Shown here: piece after piece, positions 27,084 to 34,853 of the stretch
Layout: each line of letters starts with the position of its first letter
Position numbering within the stretch: position 1 is the stretch's first letter
Source: Azophilus sp963663395
Lineage (GTDB): Bacteria > Pseudomonadota > Gammaproteobacteria > Pseudomonadales > Azotimanducaceae
Direction of reading: 5' to 3'
DNA: 64,000 bases
Assembly (NCBI GenBank): GCA_963663395.1
Contig: OY760226.1
Coordinates: 3,348,001 to 3,412,000, forward strand
Notes under the pieces: generated by a model
The model's input: the letters and a program-made list of their open reading frames with translations, nothing else
Told to the model about the DNA's origin: nothing
Database searches by the model: none
Program-made: the position numbers and the translations under genes

Positions 27084-28256
27084 ATGTCACTAACCCGAAG
27101 AATCGATGCGATCCTGAGCGAAGCGGCGGCCGAAGGCGCCGTGCCGGGGGTGGTGGCCGGCGTCACCAGCGCCGAAGCCGATCTTTACCTGGGCGGCTTC
27201 GGCGAACGCGTGCTGGGCGGGGGCGATGCAATGACCCCGGACACCGTAGGCTGGATCGCTTCCATGACAAAGGCCCTGACCGGCGCCGCGGCAATGCAGC
27301 TCGTCGAACGGGGACGCCTCGACCTCGACGCTCCGGCTGCAGGCATCGTTCCTTACCTGGATGAAGTGCCGGTGCTGGAAGGCTTCGACGACGACGGCAA
27401 ACCCCGCACCCGCCCACGGCGCGGCGCCATCACTCTGCGCCACCTTCTGACCCATACCGCCGGGTTCTCATACGAGATCTGGAGCGATGCGATCGTGCGC
27501 TATCAGGAAGCGACCGGCACGCCCGGAATCATCACCTGCGAGGAAGCAGCCCTCACCACACCGCTACTCTTCGACCCCGGCGAGAAGTGGGACTACGGCA
27601 TCAACATCGATTGGGCAGGCAAGATGGTCGAAGCGGTGAGCGGACAGAAACTCGGCGAATACCTCTCCGAGAACCTGCTCGGTCCGCTCGGCATGACCGA
27701 TACGGCGTTCCGCATCACCGACGGAATGCGGGCGCGGCTAGCCAGGATTCACCAGCGCGTCGAAGACGGGACGCTGGAGCCGCAGATGGAACTGGAGATT
27801 TCACAGGACCCCGAGTTCGAGATGGGGGGCGGCGGACTCTACGGAACGGTCGGGGATTACCTGCGGTTCATCCGCATGATCCTCAACCGCGGCCGGGCGG
27901 ACGGGGAGCAGGTTCTGAAACCGGAAACGGTGGACGTGATGTCACGCAACCAGATGGGGAGCCTGCGGGTGGGCCCGCTCGAGACCGCGATTCCAACGCT
28001 CTCGAACAACGCGGAATTCTTTCCCGGCATGGCGAAGTCGTGGGGGCTGACGTTCATGATCAACAACGAGCAGGCGCCCACCGGACGATCTGCCGGAAGC
28101 CTGGGATGGGCGGGGCTCGCCAATTCGTACTTCTGGATCGACCCGGCGAAGGGCATCGGCGGGGCCTACCTCACCCAGGTATTCCCCCTGGTCGATGAGA
28201 AATCCTTCCCCCTCTACATGGCATTCGAGCAGGCGACCTACGAGGCGCTCGCCTGA
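27084..28256 (+). CDS. Cytoplasmic serine hydrolase, beta-lactamase fold
   Basis: 390 residues from ATG 27084, GGAGG nine bases upstream; upstream in-frame ATGs lack such a site. No signal peptide. S60-M-T-K63 (IASMTKAL) is the nucleophile motif and KWDYGINIDWAGKMVE supplies the Tyr motif in the EstB/lipase-like form. LRHLLTHTAGFSYE and LLGPLGMTDTAF are family signatures. Probably an esterase or amidohydrolase. It is divergent from the MTHFR-like gene and unrelated in detail to the exported copy at 17909-19141. Confidence 0.92.
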   Translation: MSLTRRIDAILSEAAAEGAVPGVVAGVTSAEADLYLGGFGERVLGGGDAMTPDTVGWIASMTKALTGAAAMQLVERGRLDLDAPAAGIVPYLDEVPVLEGFDDDGKPRTRPRRGAITLRHLLTHTAGFSYEIWSDAIVRYQEATGTPGIITCEEAALTTPLLFDPGEKWDYGINIDWAGKMVEAVSGQKLGEYLSENLLGPLGMTDTAFRITDGMRARLARIHQRVEDGTLEPQMELEISQDPEFEMGGGGLYGTVGDYLRFIRMILNRGRADGEQVLKPETVDVMSRNQMGSLRVGPLETAIPTLSNNAEFFPGMAKSWGLTFMINNEQAPTGRSAGSLGWAGLANSYFWIDPAKGIGGAYLTQVFPLVDEKSFPLYMAFEQATYEALA

Positions 28257-28277
28257 AGCCTGCCAGTTCGGCCGGCG

Positions 28278-28739
28278 CTACTCGACAGCGAGCAGTTCCA
28301 CTTCGAACAGCAAGGTGGCGTTCGGCGGTATGACCCCGCCGGCACCGCGGCTGCCATAGGCCAGGTGGGGAGGGATGATCAGTTCGCGCTTCTCGCCGAT
28401 CAGCATGCCGGCAACGCCCTCGTCCCAGCCCCGGATCACGCGCCCCGCACCCAGGGGAAACCCGAAGGGCTCGCCGCGATCCACCGAACTGTCGAATTTC
28501 GAGCCTCGTCCACCGGCGCTTTCGGGTTCGTATAGCCAACCCGTGTAGTGCACGCTCACGCTGTTCCCGGTTGCCGCCTCGGCGCCTGAGCCGGTCTGCG
28601 TGGTGGTGATTGTCAGTCCTGAATCCGTGGTAGCCATCTCCGAGCCCTCCGTGTCGGCATCACCACCGCAGGCGCTGACGCCCAGTGTCACTGCCAAAAA
28701 GAAAATCAGTTTCATGCCGTTTCGATAACGGTAATCCAT
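28278..28739 (-). CDS. FKBP-type peptidyl-prolyl isomerase lipoprotein
   Basis: 153 residues. The N-terminal signal ends in LGVSAC, a lipobox with the cysteine at residue 24, so probably a periplasm-facing lipoprotein. The FKBP domain (about 50-152) has VSVHYTGWLYE, KFDSSVDRGEPFGFPLGAGRVIRGWDEGV and PPHLAYGSRGAGGVIPPNATLLFEVEL, the full proline-isomerase core. ATG 28739 has AGGAA nine bases upstream; ATG 28715 would shorten the signal. It catalyses cis-trans isomerisation of prolyl bonds during folding of exported proteins. Confidence 0.94.
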   Translation of the reverse strand: MDYRYRNGMKLIFFLAVTLGVSACGGDADTEGSEMATTDSGLTITTTQTGSGAEAATGNSVSVHYTGWLYEPESAGGRGSKFDSSVDRGEPFGFPLGAGRVIRGWDEGVAGMLIGEKRELIIPPHLAYGSRGAGGVIPPNATLLFEVELLAVE

Positions 28740-28845
28740 ATTGAATGGTTCCTTGCTGGGTTGAGTCTCTGGTTCGCGCTGCGGCCGGGTCTTCAGGCAC
28801 CTGCCCGCTACAGCAACGTTGCTTCCGTAATCGTGGCGGTGCCGG

Positions 28846-29649
28846 CTAGGGTGACTCGCGAGGCACTAGCGCTACGGCCCTCATCGGTGCACCGGAGCCA
28901 CCCTCGATCTTTATCGGCAGCGCAAACACCGTAAATCCCCTCGGGGGGAGCTGGTCGAGGCCCGTCAGGTTCTCCAGGGCGCCGACGTTCCTCCCTGCCG
29001 CCAGCACATGGACCGCGAAATCCTTTGACGGCCCATGGTCGATCGAGGCCGTGTCGATGCCCAGGACCGAGACGCCCCGCTGCTCGACAAGCAACCGCGC
29101 CGCAGCCACTCCATAGCCGGGAAACGACAGCCCGCTTACCTCTCCCGGCGTGTCGTCGCCCATATAGGCCGCCGTGTCGGGCCAGCGCTCGCTCCACCCG
29201 GTGCGCAGGAGCACGATCATGCCGGCTTCGATTTCCCCGTGCTGCGCCTCGAATTCGAGTACGTCGTCGACCGAGAGCCGATAGTTGGAATCCCCGCCCG
29301 CCCGTGCGGAAGCATCGATGGTGACCGCGGGCGCAATCACGTCTTCCAGTGGCACATCGTGCACCGGAGCACCGCTTGCCGAGAAGTGAATGGGCGCGTC
29401 GAAATGCGTACCGCCGTGCTCAGGCGTACACAGCGAGTAGGAGGAATAGAACCAACCGCCCGGCGTCTCGCCGTAAGCCAGCTCCGTCAATTGGAATTTC
29501 GACGGAGAAGTCGGCCAGTAGATCGTCTCCGCATTGTAGGGATGCGTGAGATCGATGATGCGGTAGTCCGTAAGGTCGAGGCTCGAAACAGGGCTCGAGA
29601 CGGACAGAAGAAGGGCCGCGGCCAACAGGGTTTTAATGCTCTTGTTCAC
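28846..29649 (-). CDS. Cyclase-family metal-dependent hydrolase (kynurenine formamidase-like), exported
   Basis: 267 residues from GTG 29649, giving a clean signal peptide (NKSIKTLLAAALLLSVSSPVSS). The metal-binding motif HGGTHFDAPIHF and IIDLTHPYNAETIYWP mark the cyclase/formamidase (COG1878) family; VLLRTGWSERW and IDTASIDHGPSKDFAVHVL are further signatures. It hydrolyses an amide or lactone, exact substrate unknown. A longer in-frame reading from ATG 29727 runs through a repeated 90-bp cassette and would fuse a decayed small ORF to the enzyme. Confidence 0.9.
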   Translation of the reverse strand: MNKSIKTLLAAALLLSVSSPVSSLDLTDYRIIDLTHPYNAETIYWPTSPSKFQLTELAYGETPGGWFYSSYSLCTPEHGGTHFDAPIHFSASGAPVHDVPLEDVIAPAVTIDASARAGGDSNYRLSVDDVLEFEAQHGEIEAGMIVLLRTGWSERWPDTAAYMGDDTPGEVSGLSFPGYGVAAARLLVEQRGVSVLGIDTASIDHGPSKDFAVHVLAAGRNVGALENLTGLDQLPPRGFTVFALPIKIEGGSGAPMRAVALVPRESP

Positions 29650-29733
29650 GGACAAGGTTGTCAATTGAGTCAAATCCCTCCCGGTCACTGTTTTCTCGAC
29701 GGGCGGTGGCGCAGCCACGTTAGACATGATCCG
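29638..29733 (-). repeat. Repeated cassette, copy A (upstream of the cyclase gene)
   Basis: Aligns over about 90 bases with 32965-33062. Shared blocks on the minus strand include ACAGTGACCGGG, TTGACTCA and GAACAAGAG. In copy B the segment is a 35-codon ORF; here it has the same codons (AACCTTGTCCGTGAACAA reads NLVREQ, against NLIREQ) but one base fewer after ACCGGG, which throws its start codon into the cyclase frame. Differences are mostly synonymous or conservative, suggesting it was once translated. Confidence 0.7.
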
Positions 29734-29917
29734 TATCCTCACTTTGCTGCCTGCGCGGTACGGCAACCGCGCGATGGATCCTGCTTCAGTAGTTTAGACG
29801 ACCGTGCCAGTCGCGCCCACTTGCCGCCACCGCGGAACTCACGCCGAATCGGACTCGACTCCGGTCGTCCTACTCCAGCAAAGGTGGGGAGATTGTGTCG
29901 GTACTGCGTTGGCATGT

Positions 29918-29945
29918 TGATTCTGTGTCCCAAAAAGGTACATTA
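29918..29945 (+). promoter_or_regulatory. Possible promoter of Phd-PIN module 2
   Basis: TTGATT (29918-29923) and TACATT (29940-29945) with a 16-bp spacer, 33 bases before the antitoxin ATG. A GTATAC palindrome follows at 29949-29954 and may be part of an autoregulatory operator. Confidence 0.35.
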
Positions 29946-29977
29946 TCGTATACACGTTTGGCCACCGAAATCGCGAA

Positions 29978-30265
29978 ATGAACTTCATCAGCGTGCGCGA
30001 GTTGCGCAACCACTCAGCGGCCGTGTGGGATACGCTTGCCGAGGAGCAGGATCTTGTCATCACCTCCAACGGCAAGCCCATTGCCGTTCTTTCGGCGACT
30101 ACCGGATCGACGCTCGAGACCTCCCTGGCAGCCCTTCGCCAGGCCCGTGCGCAACTCGCGGTGACATCGATGCAGCAGCGCGCCCGTGAGACGGGCGACG
30201 ACAATCTGTCCACGGATGATGTAAATGCGGAGATAGACGCCACGCGCAGGTCGCGTCGCCGGTGA
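29978..30265 (+). CDS. Phd/YefM-family antitoxin (module 2)
   Basis: 95 residues. NFISVRELRNHSAAVWDTLAEEQDLVITSNGKPIAVLSA is the Phd/YefM DNA-binding fold; the charged C-terminal half would wrap the toxin. Its stop overlaps the toxin's GTG by four bases (GTGA). Forms a second antitoxin-PIN pair in the window, not closely similar to module 1. Confidence 0.9.
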   Translation: MNFISVRELRNHSAAVWDTLAEEQDLVITSNGKPIAVLSATTGSTLETSLAALRQARAQLAVTSMQQRARETGDDNLSTDDVNAEIDATRRSRRR

Positions 30266-30672
30266 GGGTTGTCGTAGACACCAACGTACTCGTTTCAGGC
30301 CTGTTGTCGCCATTCAACCCACCCGGCGTCATCGTCGGGCTGATCGCCGCCGGCCGGCTGACTCTCTGCTACGACATGCGCATGATCGCCGAGTACGACG
30401 AAGTGCTGCGACGCCCAGCATTTCCGTTCGAGGCAGCGGAAGTTGCAGCATTCCTGGCGCAGGTTCGTGCCGGGGGCGTGGTTGCCGCGGGCGCACCGCT
30501 CAAGGCCAGGCTTCCTCACCCCGATGACGAACCGTTCCTCGAAGTGGCACTGTCGGCACAAGCCGAGTTTCTGGTGACCGGTAACCTGAAGCTCTTCCCT
30601 CGCGACCGTTGCCAGGGCGTTCGGGTGGTTTCCCCACGCGAATTCATGGATCGCGCCTTCGGAAACCCCTGA
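30262..30672 (+). CDS. PIN-domain toxin (module 2)
   Basis: 136 residues, GTG start inside the antitoxin stop. Asp in VVVDTNVLVSGLL, acidic MIAEYDEVLRRP, LPHPDDEPFLEVAL and VTGNLKLFP form the PIN RNase active site; the last acidic position (TGD in most members) is Asn-Leu here, which could weaken metal binding. COG1569-type toxin family. Ends convergently ten bases from the unknown-family gene. Confidence 0.9.
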   Translation: MRVVVDTNVLVSGLLSPFNPPGVIVGLIAAGRLTLCYDMRMIAEYDEVLRRPAFPFEAAEVAAFLAQVRAGGVVAAGAPLKARLPHPDDEPFLEVALSAQAEFLVTGNLKLFPRDRCQGVRVVSPREFMDRAFGNP

Positions 30673-30681
30673 CCGATGCGC

Positions 30682-31608
30682 TCATGCGCCGAAATCCAGA
30701 TAACGCACGTCCGTCGAGGCGTTCCGCGGCGCTACTGCGACATAACGGGCCAGGCCTGGCCCCACGCCACCACCTCCGCTCAGCCCGGTCTCGCTGTCAT
30801 AGCCGGTCTCCCGCTGTGTGCGCGTCGTTGGATCGAATTCGTCCACATCGCTGCCCCGGCCGCCCTCATTGCCGGCCAGGTACAGGGTACTCGTTTGCGG
30901 TTGATTCGGATCGATGCTGTTGTAAGGGTGCCAGTGGCCCATCAACCTCGTATTGTGCCGAGCCTGGAACCTGTCGAGATAGGCAACGTTTGCTGCAACG
31001 CCCCCGGTGCGGACGATCATGTTCGGATCGTCCTTCAGCACGTCGAAGTCGACGTATCCTCTCTCGGATTGCCTGGCCAGCTCAAAGTCGAGAACGACGC
31101 CGTAGCGTAATGGAAGATCGCCAATACCCCGTTTGAATTCTTCGTAGGGGTAAACCGGAACTTCGGTGCCGTCCGGCAGCTTGCCCGCCAATACGTCACA
31201 GGCTTCCCGTTTGCTGATCTTCGCAGCGAACTGCCCCGTATAGCCCTGTTCGCTTCGATGGTCCGTACTGGCGTAGTACATCTTCTCGAATCGCCCCGGC
31301 GCCGCATAGATGCCGCCACCGTGTACCACCACGACGACATGGTTGCCCTGGGGCGTCGTCACCACGTTTTCTTCGGAGCAGGAACTGAACCAGGTGTTCC
31401 ACAATATGTTGTCGTACGGCGCGTTGGTGCGGGCGTGAATCAACTGCGGCATCGAAGCGACGAAACCGTCATCTCCGGCGTATGTCAGTGCGCGCTTCAA
31501 TACGACAGGCCGGTATGAGCCGAAAAAGATCTTCGCCGCCATCCGGCTGCCTTCCTTGCTGGTGTCATTCATTTCAGGGTTCTTCGTTTGCCTGCCAGAG
31601 CAGATCAT
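30682..31608 (-). CDS. Unknown protein, tandem family member A
   Basis: 308 residues from ATG 31608, which directly follows the stop of member B (TGAATG); ATG 31572 or 31542 are alternatives. Closely related to member B throughout: shared blocks are DGFVASMPQL, NHVVVVVHGGGIYA, MYYASTD, DGTEVPVYPYEEFKRGI, LRYGVVLDFELARQSERGY, DDPNMIVR, ARHNTRLMGHWHPYN and a C-terminal ARYVAVAP. No signal peptide or membrane segment. I do not recognise the family; HGGG-like and Asp/His-rich blocks hint at an enzyme, but no known active site can be named. Confidence 0.8.
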   Translation of the reverse strand: MICSGRQTKNPEMNDTSKEGSRMAAKIFFGSYRPVVLKRALTYAGDDGFVASMPQLIHARTNAPYDNILWNTWFSSCSEENVVTTPQGNHVVVVVHGGGIYAAPGRFEKMYYASTDHRSEQGYTGQFAAKISKREACDVLAGKLPDGTEVPVYPYEEFKRGIGDLPLRYGVVLDFELARQSERGYVDFDVLKDDPNMIVRTGGVAANVAYLDRFQARHNTRLMGHWHPYNSIDPNQPQTSTLYLAGNEGGRGSDVDEFDPTTRTQRETGYDSETGLSGGGGVGPGLARYVAVAPRNASTDVRYLDFGA

Positions 31609-32460
31609 TCAACTCGCGAAGGGTATGTGCCGAATGCCGCTCGCAATGTCCGGCGGCGCGACGGCGATGTAGCGGGCCATGCCACCCATGCTGGCATCGC
31701 CGCCCAGCCCGTATTCGCTGTCGTATCCGTATTCGGCGAAGTCATGGTCTTCGGTTCCCCAACCGCCCTGATTGCCGGCCAGGAACAGCACTCTCGTCTG
31801 CGGCTGATTCGGATCGATGCGGTTGTACGGGTGCCAGTGCCCCATCAATTTCGTATTGTGGCGAGCCTGAAACCTGTCGAGATAGGCAGCATTCGCCTCG
31901 ACTCCGCCTGCCCGGACGATCATGTTCGGGTCGTCCTTCAGGATGTCGAACGCTTCATAGCCGCGCAGCGACTGCCTGGCCAGTTCGAAGTCGAGAATCA
32001 CACCGTAGCGGATCGGCAGTTCGCTGATGCCCTGCCTGAATTCCTCGAACGGATAGACCGGCACCTCCGTCCCGTCCGGCATCCTGCCCTCCAGGACCTC
32101 GCGGGCTTCCCGCTCGCTGATCTTGCCGGCATGCTGGTCGGTGTAGCCGTGCGTATTCCGCGGGTCCGTGCTGGCATTGAACATCTTCTCGAATCGCTCC
32201 GGCGAGGCGTAAATGCCGCCGCCATGTATCGCCACGACGACGTGATTGCCCTGCGCCGTGGTCACCACGCTTTCCTCGGAATTGGCGGTGAACCAGGTGT
32301 TCCAGATTATGTTGTCGTAATCCGCCGTCGCCCTGGCGTGCAGGAGCTGCGGCATCGACGCCACGAAGCCGTTGTCGCCCGCATATTCCAGTGCCCGTCG
32401 CAAGGCATCGGGCTTGTACGGTTCCAGAATGATTTCCGCTTCCATCTCGATGTCGGTCAT
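31609..32460 (-). CDS. Unknown protein, tandem family member B
   Basis: 283 residues, ATG 32460. Same family as member A, with conserved YAGDNGFVASMPQLLHAR, WFTANSEESVVTT, HGGGIYASPERFEKM, PVYPFEEFRQGI, YGVILDFELARQ, FDILKDDPNMIVRAGG, HNTKLMGHWHPYNRIDPNQPQT and ARYIAVAPPD. Member A differs mainly in the N-terminal 25 residues and a Gly-rich insert near the C-terminus. The two genes abut without spacing and should be cotranscribed. An internal fragment of a third copy (33346-33618) is about 90 percent identical to this gene at DNA level by eye. Confidence 0.8.
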   Translation of the reverse strand: MTDIEMEAEIILEPYKPDALRRALEYAGDNGFVASMPQLLHARATADYDNIIWNTWFTANSEESVVTTAQGNHVVVAIHGGGIYASPERFEKMFNASTDPRNTHGYTDQHAGKISEREAREVLEGRMPDGTEVPVYPFEEFRQGISELPIRYGVILDFELARQSLRGYEAFDILKDDPNMIVRAGGVEANAAYLDRFQARHNTKLMGHWHPYNRIDPNQPQTRVLFLAGNQGGWGTEDHDFAEYGYDSEYGLGGDASMGGMARYIAVAPPDIASGIRHIPFAS

Positions 32461-32615
32461 GTCAATCGCGTCCTCCCTCCGGTTCCGTACACGCCGGCCC
32501 GCCGTTAATCAGGGACGGGGTCTGGCGGCCGTCAACGTCGCCGAAGCGGGTCCGCCCACTGAATGTCACGAATGAATTAAACCACCAGCCTGTTGCCGTC
32601 CGACACCATGGCAAT

Positions 32616-32957
32616 TCACCCAAGGTGCAGCACCAGGCGCAGCCCGTCGTCCACCTGGCTCATGATTCCGTCCGGCGCCCGCCCGCAACGTTCCGTGAGA
32701 AATCGCCGGTCCAGCGTGACGATCTGCGAGACGTTGACTACCGAGCGCCGCTTCAAGCCCGTGCCGCGTCTTGGCATGGATATGTTGCCCGGAGCCGCGG
32801 CCAGCCGCAGGTTCGACGTGATAGCCAACGCAAGTACGGTGCCGATACGGCTCCTGTTGAAGTCGTCGGATTGCACGACCAGTACGGGACACCGGTAGCC
32901 CGGTTCAGATCCGGCGGGAGCGGGCAGGTTGGCCCACCAGATGTCGCCGCGCTTCAC
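32616..32957 (-). CDS. MazF/PemK-family toxin
   Basis: 113 residues, GTG start. KRGDIWWANLP, GYRCPVLVVQSDDFN, GTVLALAITSN, SVVNVSQIVTLDRRFL are the standard MazF/PemK blocks (SH3-like barrel endoribonuclease). It would cleave mRNA when free of its antitoxin. The GTG overlaps the stop of a 35-codon ORF by four bases (GTGA), implying coupling to that ORF rather than directly to the RHH antitoxin gene, which ends 90 bases upstream. Confidence 0.9.
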   Translation of the reverse strand: MKRGDIWWANLPAPAGSEPGYRCPVLVVQSDDFNRSRIGTVLALAITSNLRLAAAPGNISMPRRGTGLKRRSVVNVSQIVTLDRRFLTERCGRAPDGIMSQVDDGLRLVLHLG

Positions 32958-33061
32958 TTCTGGACCTCTTGTTCGCGGATAAGGTTGCCAGATGAGTCAA
33001 CTACGCACCCGGTCACTGTAGTCTCGTCGGGCCGGGGCATGGCCCCGTTAGCCTGGTTCAT
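32954..33061 (-). CDS. Conserved 35-codon ORF between antitoxin and mazF (repeated cassette, copy B)
   Basis: ATG 33061 lies inside the last codons of the RHH antitoxin gene (14-base overlap) and the stop TGA overlaps the mazF GTG by four bases. Product MNQANGAMPRPDETTVTG then CVVDSSGNLIREQEVQK. The same DNA occurs upstream of the cyclase gene (29638-29733), where codon choice differs mostly at silent or conservative positions. A short hairpin is also kept: GGGGC-CAT-GCCCC here, GTGGC-TGC-GCCAC there. It may be a third small protein of the module or simply a translated linker that couples mazF to the antitoxin. Confidence 0.5.
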   Translation of the reverse strand: MNQANGAMPRPDETTVTGCVVDSSGNLIREQEVQK

Positions 33062-33287
33062 CCAGCGAAAGACGCTGCATTTCTCCCAGACCCTCATCAA
33101 GCCGTGACGAGGCGTCACTGTCCGCGTAGACGGCATCCAGTCGTTCCGTGACGCGCTGACTCCTGTGGCGAGCAACGAATTCCTTGACCGCGGTCGCATA
33201 GAGCTGGCTGCGGGACATCCCCAGGTCCCGGGCCGTGTGCTCTGCCGCTTCGAATACCTCGTCGCGGATGGAGATTGCCGTTTTCAT
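33048..33287 (-). CDS. Ribbon-helix-helix antitoxin of the MazF module
   Basis: 79 residues from ATG 33287. KTAISIRDEVFEAAEHTARDLGMSRSQLYATAVKEFVARH is a MazE/CopG-like ribbon-helix-helix N-terminus; the acidic tail (ADSDASSRLDEGLGEMQRLSLDE) suits toxin binding. It is first in the operon antitoxin - 35-codon ORF - mazF. The operon lies between the intact members of the unknown tandem family and two decayed copies, suggesting that it was inserted there. Confidence 0.88.
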   Translation of the reverse strand: MKTAISIRDEVFEAAEHTARDLGMSRSQLYATAVKEFVARHRSQRVTERLDAVYADSDASSRLDEGLGEMQRLSLDEPG

Positions 33288-33345
33288 CGCCCGAGTATGA
33301 CACGGGTTATACCGACCCGGCAATCCGCGCGTCCGGCTAGGACGA

Positions 33346-33618
33346 CAGGCCGTGCGTGTTCCGCGGGTCCGTGCTGGCGTAGAACATCTTCTGGAATCGT
33401 TCCGGCGAGGCGTAAATGCCGCCGCCATGCATCGCCACCACCACATGGTTGCCCTGCGGCGTAGTCACGACGCTCTCCTCTGAATTGGCGGTAAACCACG
33501 TGTTCCAGATGATGTTGTCGTAATCCGCGGTTGCCCTGGCGTGCAGGAGCTGCGGCATCGACGCCACGAAGCCGTCATCGCCCGCATATTCCAGTGCCTG
33601 TGGGGTGCGAATTGCCAT
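33346..33618 (-). pseudogene. Truncated tandem family member C (internal fragment)
   Basis: From ATG 33618 the frame reads MAIRTPQ then ALEYAGDDGFVASMPQLLHAR, WFTANSEESVVTT, HGGGIYASPERFQKMFYASTD and stops after NTHGLSS. It corresponds to residues about 24-110 of member B; the N-terminus and the last two thirds are missing. Homology to member B DNA runs from about 33346 to 33601. The 3' break lies next to the RHH-MazF operon, which likely truncated it. Confidence 0.85.
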
Positions 33619-33741
33619 TCACGGCGCCGATCCAGAGTAGAAGGTCAAGTCTTGCGAGGTGAGTTCCGGCGTGACTACGACGTATATCGGCAATGCGCGA
33701 TCTTCTTGTTCTATTCGTCCACTTGGTCGTAACAATCGCAC
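33619..33741 (-). pseudogene. C-terminal remnant of tandem family member D
   Basis: The minus frame ending at TGA 33621-33619 reads ALPIYVVVTPELTSQDLTFYSGSAP at its end. This aligns with the family's C-terminus (GLARYVAVAPRNASTDVRYLDFGA in A) at Leu, Tyr, Val, Val, Pro, Ser, Asp and the closing Ala. Its TGA directly abuts the ATG of fragment C, the same TGAATG junction as between B and A. The upstream part is cut off by the promoter region of the esterase gene. Confidence 0.5.
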
Positions 33742-33748
33742 ACCCGGC

Positions 33749-33754
33749 TATAAT
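33749..33754 (+). promoter_or_regulatory. Possible -10 element of the esterase gene
   Basis: A consensus TATAAT, 32 bases before ATG 33786. The best -35 candidate, TTGGTC at 33723-33728, is 20 bases away, longer than ideal, so support is limited. Confidence 0.35.
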
Positions 33755-33785
33755 CGGCCCTCTTCCGGTCTCCGAGAAGCGTGCC

Positions 33786-34853
33786 ATGGCCGAGACTTCC
33801 GCTTACCTGCCCGGTCGCCTGGGCAACCCTGACCTCACCATCGCCACGGACCCGCGCCTCGACCCCCGTGCCCGGGTGATGTTCGAGGGCATGGCGGAGA
33901 TTGCGCAGGCGCCGCCGCCGATTGGGCCGGACGCACCGATCGCGGACATCCGGGAGTTCTTCGCCGCCTTCGAGGCCGAGGGGTTGGCCCTGCACGAGGA
34001 GTACGCGGGACTCCCGCCGGTGATTGGGGTCGCCCGGCGGACGGAGGTCATTGACGGCGTCGACGGCAACGCGATCTCGCTCCACATCGTCGAGCCGGCC
34101 GGACGCGACGGGCCGTTGCCCGGGATCGTGCACACGCACGGCGGCGGGATGACGTTCTTTACCGCGGAGGACGCCCCGTTCGTGCGGTGGCGCGACGAGC
34201 TTGCGGCGGCGGGGCTGGTAGTCGTGGGCGTCGACTTCCGCAACGCGGCGGGCAGGCTCGGGTGCCACCCGTTCCCGGCCGGGCTGAACGACTGCGCGAG
34301 CGGAACCCGGTGGGCGTATCGGAACCGGGAAACGCTCGCCATTTCGCATCTGGTCGTGTCCGGCGAGTCCGGGGGCGGCAACCTGTGTCTCGCCACGGCA
34401 CTCAAGGCCCGGCAAGAGGGCTGGGTCGACGAGATCGCAGGCATCTACGCATGCTGCCCGTACATCGCCGGCGAATACCATCCCCCGCCTCCGGAGCTGG
34501 TTTCGTGGCGCGAGAACGGCGGCTACATGATGACCCGGGAAATGAACAGGTTGTCGGCTCTCGCGTACGACCCGGCCGAGGAGCACATGCGCAACCCGCT
34601 GGCCTGGCCGTATCACGCGTCCTCGGACGACCTCGCGGGCCTGCCGCCCCACGTGGTGTCGGTGAACGAACTCGATCCCCTGAGGGACGAGGGGCTCATC
34701 TACGCCCGCAAGCTGATGGCCGCCGGGGTCACGACCCACAGCCGGACGGTAAACGGTACCGGCCATGGTGCCGACACCGTGAACCCGCACGTGCTACCCA
34801 ACGTCTACTACGCGACGATCCGGGACATTCGCGGGTTCGCTGCGGCCCTTTGA
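33786..34853 (+). CDS. Alpha/beta hydrolase, hormone-sensitive-lipase-like esterase
   Basis: 355 residues from ATG 33786. HTHGGGMTF provides the HGGG oxyanion hole, VSGESGGGN the nucleophilic serine (GxSxG), with NELDPLRDEG and GTGHGAD as the Asp and His of the triad: the family IV (HSL) arrangement. The N-terminal cap region has RLDPRARVMFEGM. No signal peptide. It should hydrolyse short-chain esters or carbamate/lactone substrates in the cytoplasm. Upstream reading to 33693 adds unconserved residues. Confidence 0.92.
   Translation: MAETSAYLPGRLGNPDLTIATDPRLDPRARVMFEGMAEIAQAPPPIGPDAPIADIREFFAAFEAEGLALHEEYAGLPPVIGVARRTEVIDGVDGNAISLHIVEPAGRDGPLPGIVHTHGGGMTFFTAEDAPFVRWRDELAAAGLVVVGVDFRNAAGRLGCHPFPAGLNDCASGTRWAYRNRETLAISHLVVSGESGGGNLCLATALKARQEGWVDEIAGIYACCPYIAGEYHPPPPELVSWRENGGYMMTREMNRLSALAYDPAEEHMRNPLAWPYHASSDDLAGLPPHVVSVNELDPLRDEGLIYARKLMAAGVTTHSRTVNGTGHGADTVNPHVLPNVYYATIRDIRGFAAAL

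Noticed and set aside
30682..33741. CRISPR or short tandem repeats behind the repeated blocks
   Set aside because: The repetition comes from paralogous genes of about 0.9 kb, not short regularly spaced units.
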